From: Eutrigla gurnardus
Taxonomy: Eukaryota > Chordata > Actinopteri > Perciformes > Triglidae
Reading direction: 5' to 3'
Length of the DNA: 64,000 bases
Assembly: GCA_963514095.1 (NCBI GenBank)
Contig: OY741268.1
Span: 11,492,208-11,556,207, forward strand
The translations under genes and the position numbers were made by a program. This document shows, piece after piece, positions 21,638 through 33,783 of the stretch. A model generated the notes under the pieces. That model saw nothing but the letters and a program-made list of their open reading frames with translations. It searched no databases and was not told the origin of the DNA. Position 1 is the first letter of the stretch. Each line of letters begins with the position of its first letter.

Positions 21638-24600
21638 TTATCTCTCACAGATAAAGCTCTGTTCACCAAAACAGCCATCATCGTTCCATTCTCCCACTCC
21701 TGTTGACTTTTGGATAGTTTCTCCACAGTCCTGGTTCCCTTCGTAGCTGTTGGGCTGCCCGTCCTGCCAGTACCTGGTGTACAACATAACAGAGACCTCA
21801 GGATTTTTACAGACCCTGCTTTTGCTTCTCAAAGAATGCATCAGAATATACTGTGCACATTAGTCATGTGTTTAGGAATAAAATCTATAATGGATATTTT
21901 GGATGTTTTCTTTCCACTCATTTCAAAGAAAACATGTTATGGAAGATGTAAATGTGTATACGTATTTGTAAAATAGCCAATATTCCAAAATTGTCATAGT
22001 GCATAAAAACACTGTGCCATTAAAGCTTACGTCGTGGTGACTGGCGTCCCGTCCACCCACATCCAAGTCCCCTCTGTAAGAGTGTCATGCATACCCGTCC
22101 AGGCGTTTAGGCCTGCTTCCATTATGCTGTTGACAAATGCCTGTTTGACAGAAATCAGGAATGATTCAAACATTACTTTACAAAATTACTTCAGCCAAAC
22201 TGTTTCATTGTTTTCTACTGGTATGTTATTGCTTACAGCACCTGATGAATGCTGTATTAATTATAAAACGCACAGAAACAGCGTGAGCCCTAATAGTTTT
22301 TTTCCCCTCCTATGCTACCCACCACAATTATTACATTTCTCACTCTTTGCAATTTGTGTAATTTATGTCAACCTTGTGTTGATCTCCCTGTACAACACAT
22401 TCTCTCGACATTCAAATCTAGTGATTCATGGATGTGAATTTTCCATTTTTATCATGTCACTCTGCACGACTTTCATACTAATATTTCAATTGATATAGTT
22501 TGTGCCTTCACCACGTTCCGGTTCCTGGTTTTTTTCTGTCAGTCGGGACAACATTATGCAACAAAGCAATAGTTTAGGAAACTAAACTTAACCTAACACA
22601 ACCACTTATTTCAACAACGCTGTGGGACACGTGGTCTAATTGACTTTCCATTGTTTTCATGCTGAGCGACATGAACAAAAGTGTAAATCAATTCTTGTCC
22701 CAGTCCAGGAAACCAGTAGGTTGCATTTGGGTACACGACCTGCACTGAGAAGCTGTCGCTCTGCGTGTCTGTCATGTGGCTGCATCTCACAGTGGCATCG
22801 CTGGGAAACCCGTCTATAGTTGCTTCAGCACAGAGACATCAAACACAATTTTTGCTCCCTGTTTTCAAGCATTCTGGTAAGCTGCCTCTGCTCCATTCAT
22901 TCACCAGGACGACATTTTGATCTCTCCCAGTTCATCTATTCCTCCATCCTTTTCACCTGTTCCTCCCTGCTCTCTATGACGACCAGATCCGCTCCCTTAG
23001 CGATGCAGTAGTCTCTGCTTTGCGTCCAGTTTTTCTTCACAGATGAAACAAAGTAACAGCTGAACTCGAACTTGCTCCAGCCTCTCTGACAGGGTTTACC
23101 TGCACATTTGAAATGACACAACAGGCTGACAATAACACAGAATACTATCATTGAATGATGACTCAAATGCACTTTGAGAAACTTCTCACCTCGTACTTTG
23201 TTGATCTGCTTCTCTAACTGATCGTTAACCGTAGACAGAATGGTGTAATTGGTGTGTAACTGCATCGTTTCCATCTGCAGAGAATCATAACTTGATTGCA
23301 ACTGTTCTTTGTCTTTCCTCACTGAACTGAAACTGTTCTGCAGAAGTTTTCTACTTAAACTCAGTGCATTGCAGTTTCTTTGCAACTGGTCCTTGCTCGT
23401 CTTCAGTGAAGAGTAATTGCTCTGTAACTGATCTCTGTTTGCTCTCAGCGTAATAAACAAAGTCTGCAACTCATCCTTTTCCCTTTGCAGGTTAATGTTA
23501 TTGGTCTGTAGCTGCCCTTCACTTGCTGTCAGACTAATGTGATTAGTCTGTAGCTCCCGGAGACTCCTCTGCATGTCATTATAGCTCGTCTGTAACTGAT
23601 CTCTCACTTGTTTTACGGTGTTGTAACTTGCTTGTAACTGATCGTTAACCGTCGACAGAATGGTGTAATTGGTGTGTAACTGCATCGTTTCCATCTGCAG
23701 AGAATCATAACTGGATTGCAACTGTTCTTTGTCTTTCCTCACTGAATTGAAACTGATCTGAAGGTGGTTTTTACTTAAACTCAATGTATTGTAGTTTCTT
23801 TGCAACTGGTCCTTGCTCGTCTTCAGTGAAGAGTAATTGCTCTGTAACTGATCTCTGTTTGCTCTCAGCGTAATAAACAAAGTCTGCAACTCATCCTTTT
23901 CCCTTTGCAGGTTAATGTTATTGGTCTGTAGCTGCCCTTCACTTGCTGTCAGACTAATGTGATTAGTCTGTAGCTCCCGGAGACTCCTCTGCATGTCATT
24001 ATAGCTCGTCTGTAACTGATCTCTCGCTTGTTTTACGGTGTTGTAACTTGCTTGTAACTGGTCCCTCTCGTTTTTCACGTTGTTGAAACTGGCCTTGAAC
24101 CCGTCTCGTTCAGTCGTCAAAGAATTGAAACCTCGTTGCAACTGCTCTTTCTCTTTAGTCATGTTACTCAGTCTGCCCTCTAACTGTTTTCTCTCTGCGG
24201 CGGACGCATCAGAACTGCTCTGCAGTCTGTCTCCTTGAATGCGGTTGGAGGCCTGTGTTTGTTCTGCTGACGCGGCACGGCTGATTATCTCATCTGTGAA
24301 AATGCGAAGAAATGAACAATATTATTGGATTTCTCTGTTTTATTTCATATGATGAACATCACCTGGCTTCTCAAATGTTAAAGCCCAGATGGCATTTGGC
24401 AAAAACGTTTTTTTGTATGTTTGTTGACAACAAACAATTGACTTACAGTAGATAAACTGTCCGATGTTACCAGCCAACAGGACAGCACACAGCAAACCAA
24501 GAAACACGGTCACACATCTAGAGGGCTGCTTTCTCCTCGGAAAAACCTCTATATTAAAGTACGACAATTTTGTGAAACAGAATCACCTGCATAGCTCAAG

Positions 24601-24843
24601 CTTCTATTAAATTATTAAAGAGAACAGCACATGTGGCATTTACATGAAAACATTTAGTTCATTAAATTCCAGTTGATCAATAGGTAAGGTCTACACTTTT
24701 TATTAGTTGTACCTAATGTCCCTAAAATGCTGTCCATCCATGTGTTTTCAGGTTGATACTGTACCTTTGCTAACGAGGCCTTCCACTGCCAGTTTATCAC
24801 TTATAGGCCTATACGTGCCTTCATCAAATCCCATTAACTCCAT
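21638..24843 (-). CDS. CD209/CLEC4-like type II C-type lectin receptor with expanded neck, 557 aa
   Basis: Paralogue of the 12415-15357 gene, in opposite orientation. Coding exons in gene order are 24843-24765, 24548-24447, 24293-23190, 23099-22957, 22140-22031 and 21773-21638 (1674 bp, open throughout). The last three have exactly the lengths of the other gene (143, 110, 136 bp). Residues 1-37 are the cytoplasmic tail (with Y11-R-P-I), 38-60 the membrane segment (VTVFLGLLCAVLLAGNIGQF), 61-428 a long coiled coil and 432-556 a six-cysteine C-type lectin domain with WTGM, QPN (519-521), Q527 and WND (542-544). The neck has 22 units of 14 residues (pattern xLQxxYxxLxxxxD), of which residues 139-278 and 279-418 are a near-identical 140-residue tandem duplication. 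Exon 3 appears to use a shifted acceptor (TATAG|AGG), because the position matching the paralogue reads AA instead of AG. That one junction is the least certain part. Ligand and cell type are unknown. Confidence 0.87.
23221..24060 (-). repeat. In-frame 420-bp tandem duplication within the lectin neck exon
   Basis: Units 24060-23641 and 23640-23221 differ at 13 of 420 positions by direct comparison. Each unit is ten 42-bp (14-residue, two-heptad) subrepeats, so the duplication preserves frame and coiled-coil register. Ten of the 13 differences lie within 23327-23372, while 23373-23605 is identical to its partner. Confidence 0.95.
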
Positions 24844-25282
24844 TCTCAAATTGGTCTGTTTTCACTGTTGAGAAGAGAAATCTGTTAAAGTCACAAATGC
24901 ACACTATAGTTACTCTTTAAGACTTTTTTTTACATTGAAAATCAGTATGTAGCTTATGCTCTGATTAATTATTTGTGCTTGACTAGTATTTAAGTAAGTA
25001 TTTACGTGTTTAGTCAAATTTGGCATTTACACTAAACTCATGCTTATTTAGTACAAACATTGCTGGTAAGACGAAGAAGCCTTTCATTTATTTGCAAGGA
25101 TCAAGCTAAAATCTCTAATCTCATTGGTGGTTTGTGTTTGGAGCATGCACAAAATTAAAAATGAGATCATTTCATTTTACAAGAATAATAATCTGCACAA
25201 GAACTTTAAACAATACCGGAGTGCAAGTGAATTACAGCATAATATTCAATAATCAACATGGGAAATTTGAATATGCACCTAC

Positions 25283-25420
25283 CTTGGATCTGAGGAGGTC
25301 AAAAAGTGTCGGTATAAATGCGGCCGCATTGAGATTCCGATGATTTGGGACAAACACAAATAAATGTTAATGCAGCTTTTATATTGTGTAGAAAACAGGA
25401 TGCTACTTTTGCACATGTGA
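25283..25420 (-). promoter_or_regulatory. Proximal promoter and non-coding exon 1 of the minus-strand lectin gene
   Basis: On the minus strand AAAAGTAGCATCCTGTTTTC, then TATAAAA (25383-25377) and GCTGCATTAACATTTATTT, lead to TCAGATCCAAG|GTAGGT (donor at 25282). The TATA box, the exon 1 donor and intervening blocks align with 12055-12192. Further upstream, ACCAATCGG near 25450 is a possible CCAAT element. Coding exon 1 follows after a 418-bp intron (acceptor CTCAACAG, exon from 24864). Confidence 0.75.
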
Positions 25421-28400
25421 TCCAATGTTTGACCTAACTTCACCCCGATTGGTCTGAAAAAATCTTGACCTTTACAATCACATCATTCAGCTCATTTTTC
25501 AGGTAATTTTCGGCCAAAATGATTCAAACAAACAAGCTGGAATTCACCAGCCAGGTTAAGTTATCACAGAGTTGTGGTTCTCTTTCAGGCTCCCCACTTT
25601 CATTTGCTATAGTTTCTCTTCCCTTTTCTCACAGATTAACTTCCTCCTGAGGGCAGATCAGCGACACTGTTACATGACTGAAATACAAGGTAAGGCATAT
25701 TGAAAAGTTTGAGAATGCAAACTCAGCTCAGCAACTTGATTTCAGGTTTGTTTGAAAGTATCTCTGTGCCATGTCTGGGAAATGAACTCTAACTCTAACA
25801 CTAAATTATGTTCCCATACAAACTGCACCCTCAATTACATTCCCAGCTATTTTTCTGCGGATTGAAGTTACAGTTTGAGGCTGTTTGAAACACGTGGTTA
25901 ACAAAAAAATTATTACAAAATTGAAACAAAACAAAAACTTTACAAAAGCACTTGGTTCAACCCTAATCCACGACAATGAAAAGTAATTCACGGTGCAGTT
26001 TTGCTGTGTGGGAACAAAATTAATCAGAGACCAGGCTGGTTAACGGCATCTCACACCCATCATACAGTGAAGTCTACAGAAACACATGCATGGAAATATG
26101 CAAATCAGTTTTCTCAGCAACAAAATGAGGAATAATTTATGCTCCGCCTGATAGTGTGAGGAGTTATTCACGTTTCTAAACAGGAGCTTTGTTTGTAAGA
26201 GCGTTATCTGTTACGGATGCCATTCATGCACTCTGTTGCTGTTGAATGGTGTGAAATGGATTAAAGGTGATCCACCCTGGAGGACAATGATTAAGCCTGG
26301 CAGTGGTACAAGATTTAAAGTGCCACGCTGGAGGTCATGGTTGTGCGGTTAAAACACACTGAAACACCCTTTAGTATTTGTTAAAACTATGGTCAACAAT
26401 TGTAACTGTAATTGTTTCCATCACGTATTCACAACTGATATGATAAACAGTTGATAAATGCTTGATAACATAACATTACTTTAGTTATACTCCAAATCAA
26501 CTTGCAATGTGTTATTAACTATTTATACACCAATGATGGATGTGTCATAGTTAAATCTGTTAAAAAATCACTCAAAAATATCCCAGTATAAAGCTACACT
26601 TTACCATGTCATGTCAACTTGCTTTATGCCGCTTATGAATGCTGAAAAGATGATTTATAGATAATTATAATTAAACATGTTCTCTTGGCTTAATAGTTTG
26701 TTTGTCATAAACAGATTTTTTTTCTCGTGTATGTAAATAGATGTAAATATGAACTTCCATGTCACCAGTCATAAGAGTTTATCCTCTGGGGATCATGAAT
26801 GTTATGTAAAACATGTAAATCATCCAATAATTGTTGAACTGGCATTCTTGACCAAAGTGGTCAACTGATATCATAACAGATAAATGGAATGAATAAGTAC
26901 ATGCATATGTTAGATTTGCTTTCATTGATTATAGCCTCGTAATCATATATAGTGACGTATTGTATGCTTTCACTTATAAGGTGTAGATATCTGCTGCCAG
27001 GTTCTCTTCATCTGTCTCTTTTTTTCTGTGGCTGTTAATGAGCTCAGCCATTCAGAAACAGAAAACACAAGTCTATTTTTAGTGGCTGGACTGAATATCC
27101 TGATCACCTCCAAGACTCCTGAATGAATAATGAATAGTATCTTGTCAGCAACATAATATCCCAAAACCCAAACAGGCATCGAAAGCATGTCAGTGGTAGA
27201 AAATAGCTCCAGATCAGATCATCATTGAGGTTCTTTCATGCGGTAGTTTGTTAACCCCCATGACCATTATCATGCAGCCATCTCCCGTCTCAGCTAAAGG
27301 GAGGCTGTGAATCAGGAGGGTGAAGTTGCTGAGTGTCTCATGGAGATAAGGGGAAATGACTGTGGCTGAGAGACACCATCCTTCAGCCTGTCACACCCTG
27401 CACAGCCCATTTTAATTAGTCTCAATAACTCACCAGCTGGTCTGAAACAGCCACTTCTCACTCCGAAAAAAGAGGACTTATCGACTCATCACAGGAGTTT
27501 GTCATCTCCACGCAACAACAACATTGTGACGTGTGTTATTTCATTGATATGACGTGGGCATGTTGATGGACATAATTCTCATCATAATAATCCTAAGAAA
27601 AGACTTTTCAGTTATTCATTTTAGCAATTTGATTCTCAAAGTCTATACGACATTCAGAATGGCTAGACGTCACACTAGAGCAGAACAAAGCAAATGGTTG
27701 TGATGAGGGAAGTACACTGGGCAAGAAATGTGTTAACTAAGGGGGTCGTTTAAAAGTTAAAACCATTATTCAGCAGCCATTACACAAAACAGAAAATGAT
27801 GCTTTAGGGCGCTAACTTTGGAGCTTGATGATTTCAATTGAATGTCTGGGACACCACTAGCAAACGTCGATGACTATTTAACCAATAATTAGCTTGCTAG
27901 CTATCGTACCAATGCTAACTACCTAAACAACAATTTCACAGGGAATGACTTACAGGCTCTAAGATCTGGCATGGCTGCCTCGGCTACCAAAACATAGCCA
28001 GAGAATCTCTGATTACAACACACTCACACATAAGTTGTTACCTCGTCAGCAACTGCTCTTTTTCGTGTTCATTGGAGTAATAACTGGTAGTCTGCATTTA
28101 AACAAAGACTACAAACTGGCTCATCAGAGGGTAGATCGTATTCCCTCTGAAGAGAAAAAGTGTTGTCATCAATAAAGGAAAACTTATGTTTTAAATATCA
28201 CTCTTCCCTTCGCCTTGACAGGGCGTCCAAAAGTTTGTAGATCACTCCCTCATGGACGATAGCATGCACATCTGCTTGGATTCAGGGCAGTTAATGGAAT
28301 TCAACAATGGCGGTGAGAGAGGAGTATATTCCACATTATATTTTTACAGCTTGCTCTTGGAATTGTTAAACTTTCAGGTTTGTCCCTTATGACCAACTGA

Positions 28401-28910
28401 AATCCAATAAGGAGAGAGTATAACTATGTTTTTGGGGAGAGAGGAGAACTTTGATGATCTGACCCCATTGTTGTGATGCATTTTCAATAAGCCCATTAAG
28501 TTAGTAGATAGGCAGAATTCCTCTGAGTCGTGTCAGATCTTCCTCAGCATTAGCGCTTCATCAAGTGGAGCTCCCAAGCTGACAACAGTTGCTGTCCTCC
28601 GAGAAGGAGCACGCTGGAAACCTTTTAAAGCCGATGAGTCATTGACTATTTCTCATGACTTCAATACATTTGTGGCACTTCAGCTAAAAGTGGTGACATG
28701 CGGCATTACTTTCCCTGTACACGAAACCAATAGATTGCACTTAGACTATTTCACAAACTACTAAGTGACTGGCATATACTGTATATTGTTTTGCTAAGCA
28801 TGGAATAATTTCAAAATATGATTGATTGAGCCTTACTGTTGTGGCTGGCAACATTTCACTGCCTCCAATTAAGCATAAATCTAAACTTTACAACAACAAT
28901 AATAATAATA
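25421..28910. other. Intergenic, no gene seen
   Basis: No coding exons were recognised. The stretch 27230-27480 is less AT-rich and free of recognisable repeats; nothing further can be said from sequence alone. The rest shows nothing distinctive. Confidence 0.5.
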
Positions 28911-29000
28911 TATTTTATTTATAGGCACCTTTCAGAGCCCTCAAGGACACCGTACAGTGAATCAAAATGACCAAGACAATACAAAACAAACAATAAGTTA
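28911..29000 (+). repeat. Fish retroposon-like fragment
   Basis: AATATATTTTATTTATAGGC and GCACCTTTCAGAGCCCTCAA with a CAAGACAATACAAAACAAAC tail resemble the 20476-20545 segment in wording and order. Diverged and unassigned. Confidence 0.45.
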
Positions 29001-32000
29001 GAATAGACAGTTCAAATTTGGACAGTTAAGATAGGACAGTTCAATTCGACATTGCAATTTAAATCATAGGGGAAAGGCTTAAACAGATGGGTTTTGAGTG
29101 TGGATTTGAATCGCTTATGTTGCGTGATAGGCTCATTTTGCTGCTCCTTGTGGCCATTGCGGGTAAAACAGACATGTAAGAGGCTTAGCCTTGTATAAAT
29201 GTTTAAAAAAATATAAAATGTATATAAAAATGTGTTTCTCAAAATCATCATCTTTGCTTAACTCTCTTGCTAAAATGCTAGCTAAATGCAGTTGAATGCC
29301 TTATGAATTGATTTGTTTAATGCAACCTTTACCATAAAATCTTTATTGTATCACAAAGTTGTTTAAGCTTCGGCTGACAGATGATGTTTCACAGATCACT
29401 TTTCAGAACACACCGAAGGCTTCTTTTTTGTATACATAGCACATTTGCTCATGACTTAAGAGGCATGCTCCGATGCCACCCTCCCCCATTAAGGCAATGC
29501 CACTGCTTTAGTTACAACCTTGAGATGAGAGTGCATGGATCCCCGAGGAGATACTGGAGGAGGGGTCGTTATCATTTTTGGCAGTGCTCCCATGTAAACC
29601 CAAAGGCCCTCCTCCATATTCATCAGGGGTGATTATGTGCTGACCTCCGCCTGCCATTAATCCTGAGTCAATGTATGCCCACCAGGCAGGCGTCATGGAG
29701 GAGGGCGAGCAAACCCGACACCGCAGCCAATTAGATGTCTCTGAGGTGAGGAAGGGTGAGCGAGACTGAGAGTGAGAGAGAGAGCAAGGGTGAGTACTAA
29801 AGGGACTGTATTCATATCAAAGGTCTATATAGGAATTCCTTATTATGATAATGATGATTGATTGTATTACTGTATGTGTCATTCATACAAATATGGGTTG
29901 ATAAGACACAGCAATTCAATGTAAACCAGATCCAGTTCAGTATCTGTACTACTGAAAAAAATATTTTACTAGAGACTAAAAGGGACAAGATCAAGCTATA
30001 ATAAGCTAGTAAGTGGAATTCAGGTGAAAAAAAAACAGCATTAAATATGTATTCCATCTCGGCTCTCTGTCAACGCTTTTGAGACAAAGTCAGCCATTTT
30101 AAACACATTAAAGATCATTTTTGGTTTGCATATAAGACGCACGTCTAATTCCACAATTTCACAGAGTGAGAGCAGAAAACTGCTTTCCAAATGTTTTTTT
30201 TTTTTTTTTTTTTAAATAAAGGAAAAGTTTAGCGTGTCCTTGATCTGGTAGGTAATTATCTTTGCTCAGCAAAAGGAAGCACATTTATTAACATTTCATA
30301 TTTTGTTTACTTGTTCTGTACACAAACTGAAGTGGTGTCATTTATATTCTCAGCCAACTATAAATAACTAAGTAGGTATAATTCCCAAAATGTTTCTCCT
30401 ACAAAACTGAATAAATTGAATTAATTTTAATTATTTGAATAGTCCAGTCAAACAGAAATCAGTCATCGTGTCTCTAATTTTGTCTTCTATGCCGAAGGCA
30501 GCATCAAACTGTGACAGTCGTGTTCGGTTGCAGGAGTTCAACATGTCGTTCTATAATTTTGTCTGGAATACAATACAGCGGTTCACTCTTCACACTTAGA
30601 AGGACACGTCAGCAGAGAGGGATCACTCTGCATCAAATGAACGGCACCGTAAGTCTTAGTGCTGCTTGTTCGTGACATGATCAATTATGGGTATGTTATG
30701 AGTGACGTAACCATGGAAAATACCATTTAAAAGCATTATCTGTACATCAATAATGGTCATCAGACTGTCACTCAGAATACAAATACAGGTCAGTTTACCA
30801 CCAGTACATGAATGATACATGGAAAAAAAGCCCCATAATGCATTAAAAACAGATGTGAAGCTGTCAAGTTTCTTTCAGTACGAGCTGGGAAAAAAGACTT
30901 CAGACATATTAGCTATACAGTGACCCAGGAATCTGTATCCTTCTTTAGTTTTACATTTCATAGTGGATGTAACTTATTAATATACATTGTTTATTGATGT
31001 GTATGATTTATTGTCTGTCTAGATTTCCTCGGGGACGGTGACTGAGTCCTTGAAAAAAAGGTGTTTATTTTGAGGTTACAATTCATTACGTGAAGGGCAT
31101 GAGGTAGGATTACACCCACTACAGAGCCTTGTTCTATTTACTTACTTAATCAATTGTATTATTTGTGTGAATGAGTTCATTTAAGTATGCTTTTGTGGTA
31201 CACCCAAAAATAGTGCAACCACTTTATGTTTATTTATTGGAGACAGCGAGGAAAAAGTTATTTATTTTATTGATATTGATATTGATATTGATGTCATTTC
31301 CCAGGATTTAATATTATTCCTAAAAGTAGTATGTGATTGCCACATTGTATTTTCATATAATGAGGAAACATGGTAAATGTAAGCAGCACTCAGGTGGAAC
31401 CTTTGTCACGGGAGCAGTTGCGCCCTGGGTGGTCTCAGGTGGGAACTTCCGGCTAGCCTCAGATCCGATCTTGATGACAAAATGAACGCAACGTGTCGTT
31501 ATTGCTGCTGAAATTTATCTGTGTTTTACAGATCTGTATTTGCTACTGTGGTACCAGTCTTGGGACCCGCAACACTTTCACTCACAAGGCATAATTATAT
31601 GTAATTCATTACTAATAATAACTTTATCAGGGTTGGGGTTGGTGCAACTGCCACTCCGTTTTAGTTTAAACTTGGTTTGCTTTTGCTTCCTTTTCAAATG
31701 TTGGGCAGAAAAAAATATCTATTTTTTCACTCAGAATATTTTATTTTTTCTCCATAAAATTGTGTGGTTAATTTAAAATTTGCCTCCCCTTTGAAACACA
31801 GATTCAATAACCCCGGCCTCGAGGGATTCACCAGCCTATGAATGATAATCATTTGTAATTAGCGCTCAGCTGAGTTTCCCTGGTGTTAGTTAAAATCAGA
31901 CCCCCACCCTCCCCACCCTCCCTCCCAGCCTTTGACATCAACACCAGAATTAAATTGCCAATGTGAAGGCATTAAATAACTCAATTAAAACTGCCGGACT

Positions 32001-32593
32001 CCATCAGCGAACGGAGAGCACAATTCAACCAGCTGATTTGCGGCAGGCAGATCCAGTCTGGGATAACGTGCTGTGGAAGATGTGTGTACCCTCGGCCGCA
32101 TGTCCGATGCTTAAGTACCCGTCCAGTTCAATCAGTGAGGGGGGAGTGGATTGCAGAAGCAGAGCAGGTTCATCCTCTGGAGCACAGAGCTTTTAATTTG
32201 CAGAAAGTAATAGCTGGATTTCGAGGGCCTCGGAAGAAGAATGCAAACTTCAACCGAAATCCAATTAATAATGAATTGACTGGCAATTTTATTTTATTTA
32301 TAAAAACAAAACAAAAAATACAATGAAATGGTTGGCCTTTCACTCAGTCCCTTTCCCAGTACACCGTCCAATGGTTGCCTGTGACCCAGGAAGTGCAGTC
32401 TCTCACCTGCAGCGAGTTAGTGCTCATTAGTGCTTGTTAGTGCTCAGTAGTGCTCGTTAGTGGTGAGTGTGTGTGCAGAGCTTAAATGTTCCCAGTCACT
32501 CATTTTGGTTATTGGTTAATTTACAAGTGCTGCCAAAAAGTATGTTTATAATATTAACATTTTCTATTTCAAAATCATCCACCTGGCAGTTGG
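29001..32593. other. Intergenic; short tandem repeats and unique blocks
   Basis: No gene was recognised. A hexamer repeat (ATTGAT)n lies near 31269-31296. A degenerate 10-bp tandem repeat (TTAGTGCTCA-like, about five units) lies at 32413-32462. Two unique, moderately GC-rich blocks at about 29440-29720 and 31800-32290 contain clusters of AATTA/TAAT words and no repeat signature; they are candidates for conserved non-coding DNA only. Confidence 0.45.
32413..32462 (+). repeat. Degenerate 10-bp tandem repeat
   Basis: About five successive units of the form TTAGTGCTCA/TTAGTGCTTG. Confidence 0.8.
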
Positions 32594-32700
32594 TGCATTT
32601 ACATTTACATTTAGGTCATTTAGCAGACGCTTTTGTCCAAAGCGATTTACATAAAGTACATTTGTCAGAAGAAGGAAACAAAGAAACCACAACATATCAT
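32594..32700 (+). repeat. Fish dispersed repeat fragment
   Basis: ACATTTAGGTCATTTAGCAG then ACGCTTTTGTCCAAAGCGAT and TTACATAAAGTACATTTGTC is a phrase I recall as abundant in teleost genomes. The family is not assigned and there is no second copy in the window. Confidence 0.55.
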
Positions 32701-33737
32701 TGCCGATAAAGTAAGAGCTAAAAATAGAACAAGTGTTAGATCCTCATCTGAGTAAAGTAGTAGCTGTTCAACAAAACATACCTTCGGAGCAACAGTGCTA
32801 TGATCAAAGTGCTATAGGTAAGGGTTTTTTTTTTTTGATGCGGGCCAAATGCAGGTAAAATGGGATTATAGTGTGACAAATATGACAAATTGCTTTACTT
32901 AAATGAGTAGCTTTACATATTTAGGAGTCACCTATTTGGGAAGATTTATATCAGTCTCATGTTTAGCATAGGAGCTAGAAGTAGTGGGGAAACTGCTAGG
33001 TCCTAGTTTTAAAAGAAATCTAGTGGTTATAAAACTAAAAATAACACATTGTGTTTCATGTTTTGTGTGTTTGTTATGTGGCATAAAAATATCTTGAGAA
33101 ACAAGAATCCGAGATGTCTCTGCACCTCGATGTTTGCAAGGAAATTATTACAACACGTAACTCTCCCCAAATGAGCAGGTAGTCGTTTTTAAAATGTCTG
33201 TTTGTGTAGACAGTAAACAAATAGGAAACAGCATGCTTAGAGCCAGTCTAGCTGTTTCCTCACGCTTCCAGTCTTGTACAAACATGAGAGCGCTATTGAT
33301 CGTCTCATCTTACCCTTGGCAAACCCGTAAATATGTCCTATATTTACTAAAATCCTGAGTTATCCCTTATCCCTAAACTATTGCATTGAAAACAAGTCAT
33401 ATGCTTATTAAAAAAATACTATCCTACTATACTACTACAGATGAAAATTAGCCTTTTGGCTAATTCTGGCATTTTTAACCCATGTATGATCATGTGTTTC
33501 ATTAATTTGCACTGTCCCCTTCTTAAATAAACTGAATTGAATTAATCAATTCATTGAATCCATCACATTTTGTACACTGTTTGAAAGTATGGTTACAGTA
33601 ATTAAAACACTGCTTTACAGTATGTGCATAGTTTTAAATACACAAAATCAAGACTAAATACAGAGAAATAGGCTACTATTTAAATATATAAATGCACATC
33701 ACTCTTCAAGAAATTGAGTATTTGGTTTGCATTTGTA

Positions 33738-33738
33738 A

Positions 33739-33782
<44 letters not shown>
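33738..33782. repeat. Compound (TA)n(CA)n microsatellite
   Basis: A TA run passes directly into a CA run. Confidence 0.95.

Positions 33783-33783
<1 letters not shown>

Noticed and set aside
23190..24293. Regular repeat array that could be mistaken for CRISPR or a satellite
   Set aside because: Units are contiguous coding 42-bp repeats in one open exon with splice sites, with no spacers.
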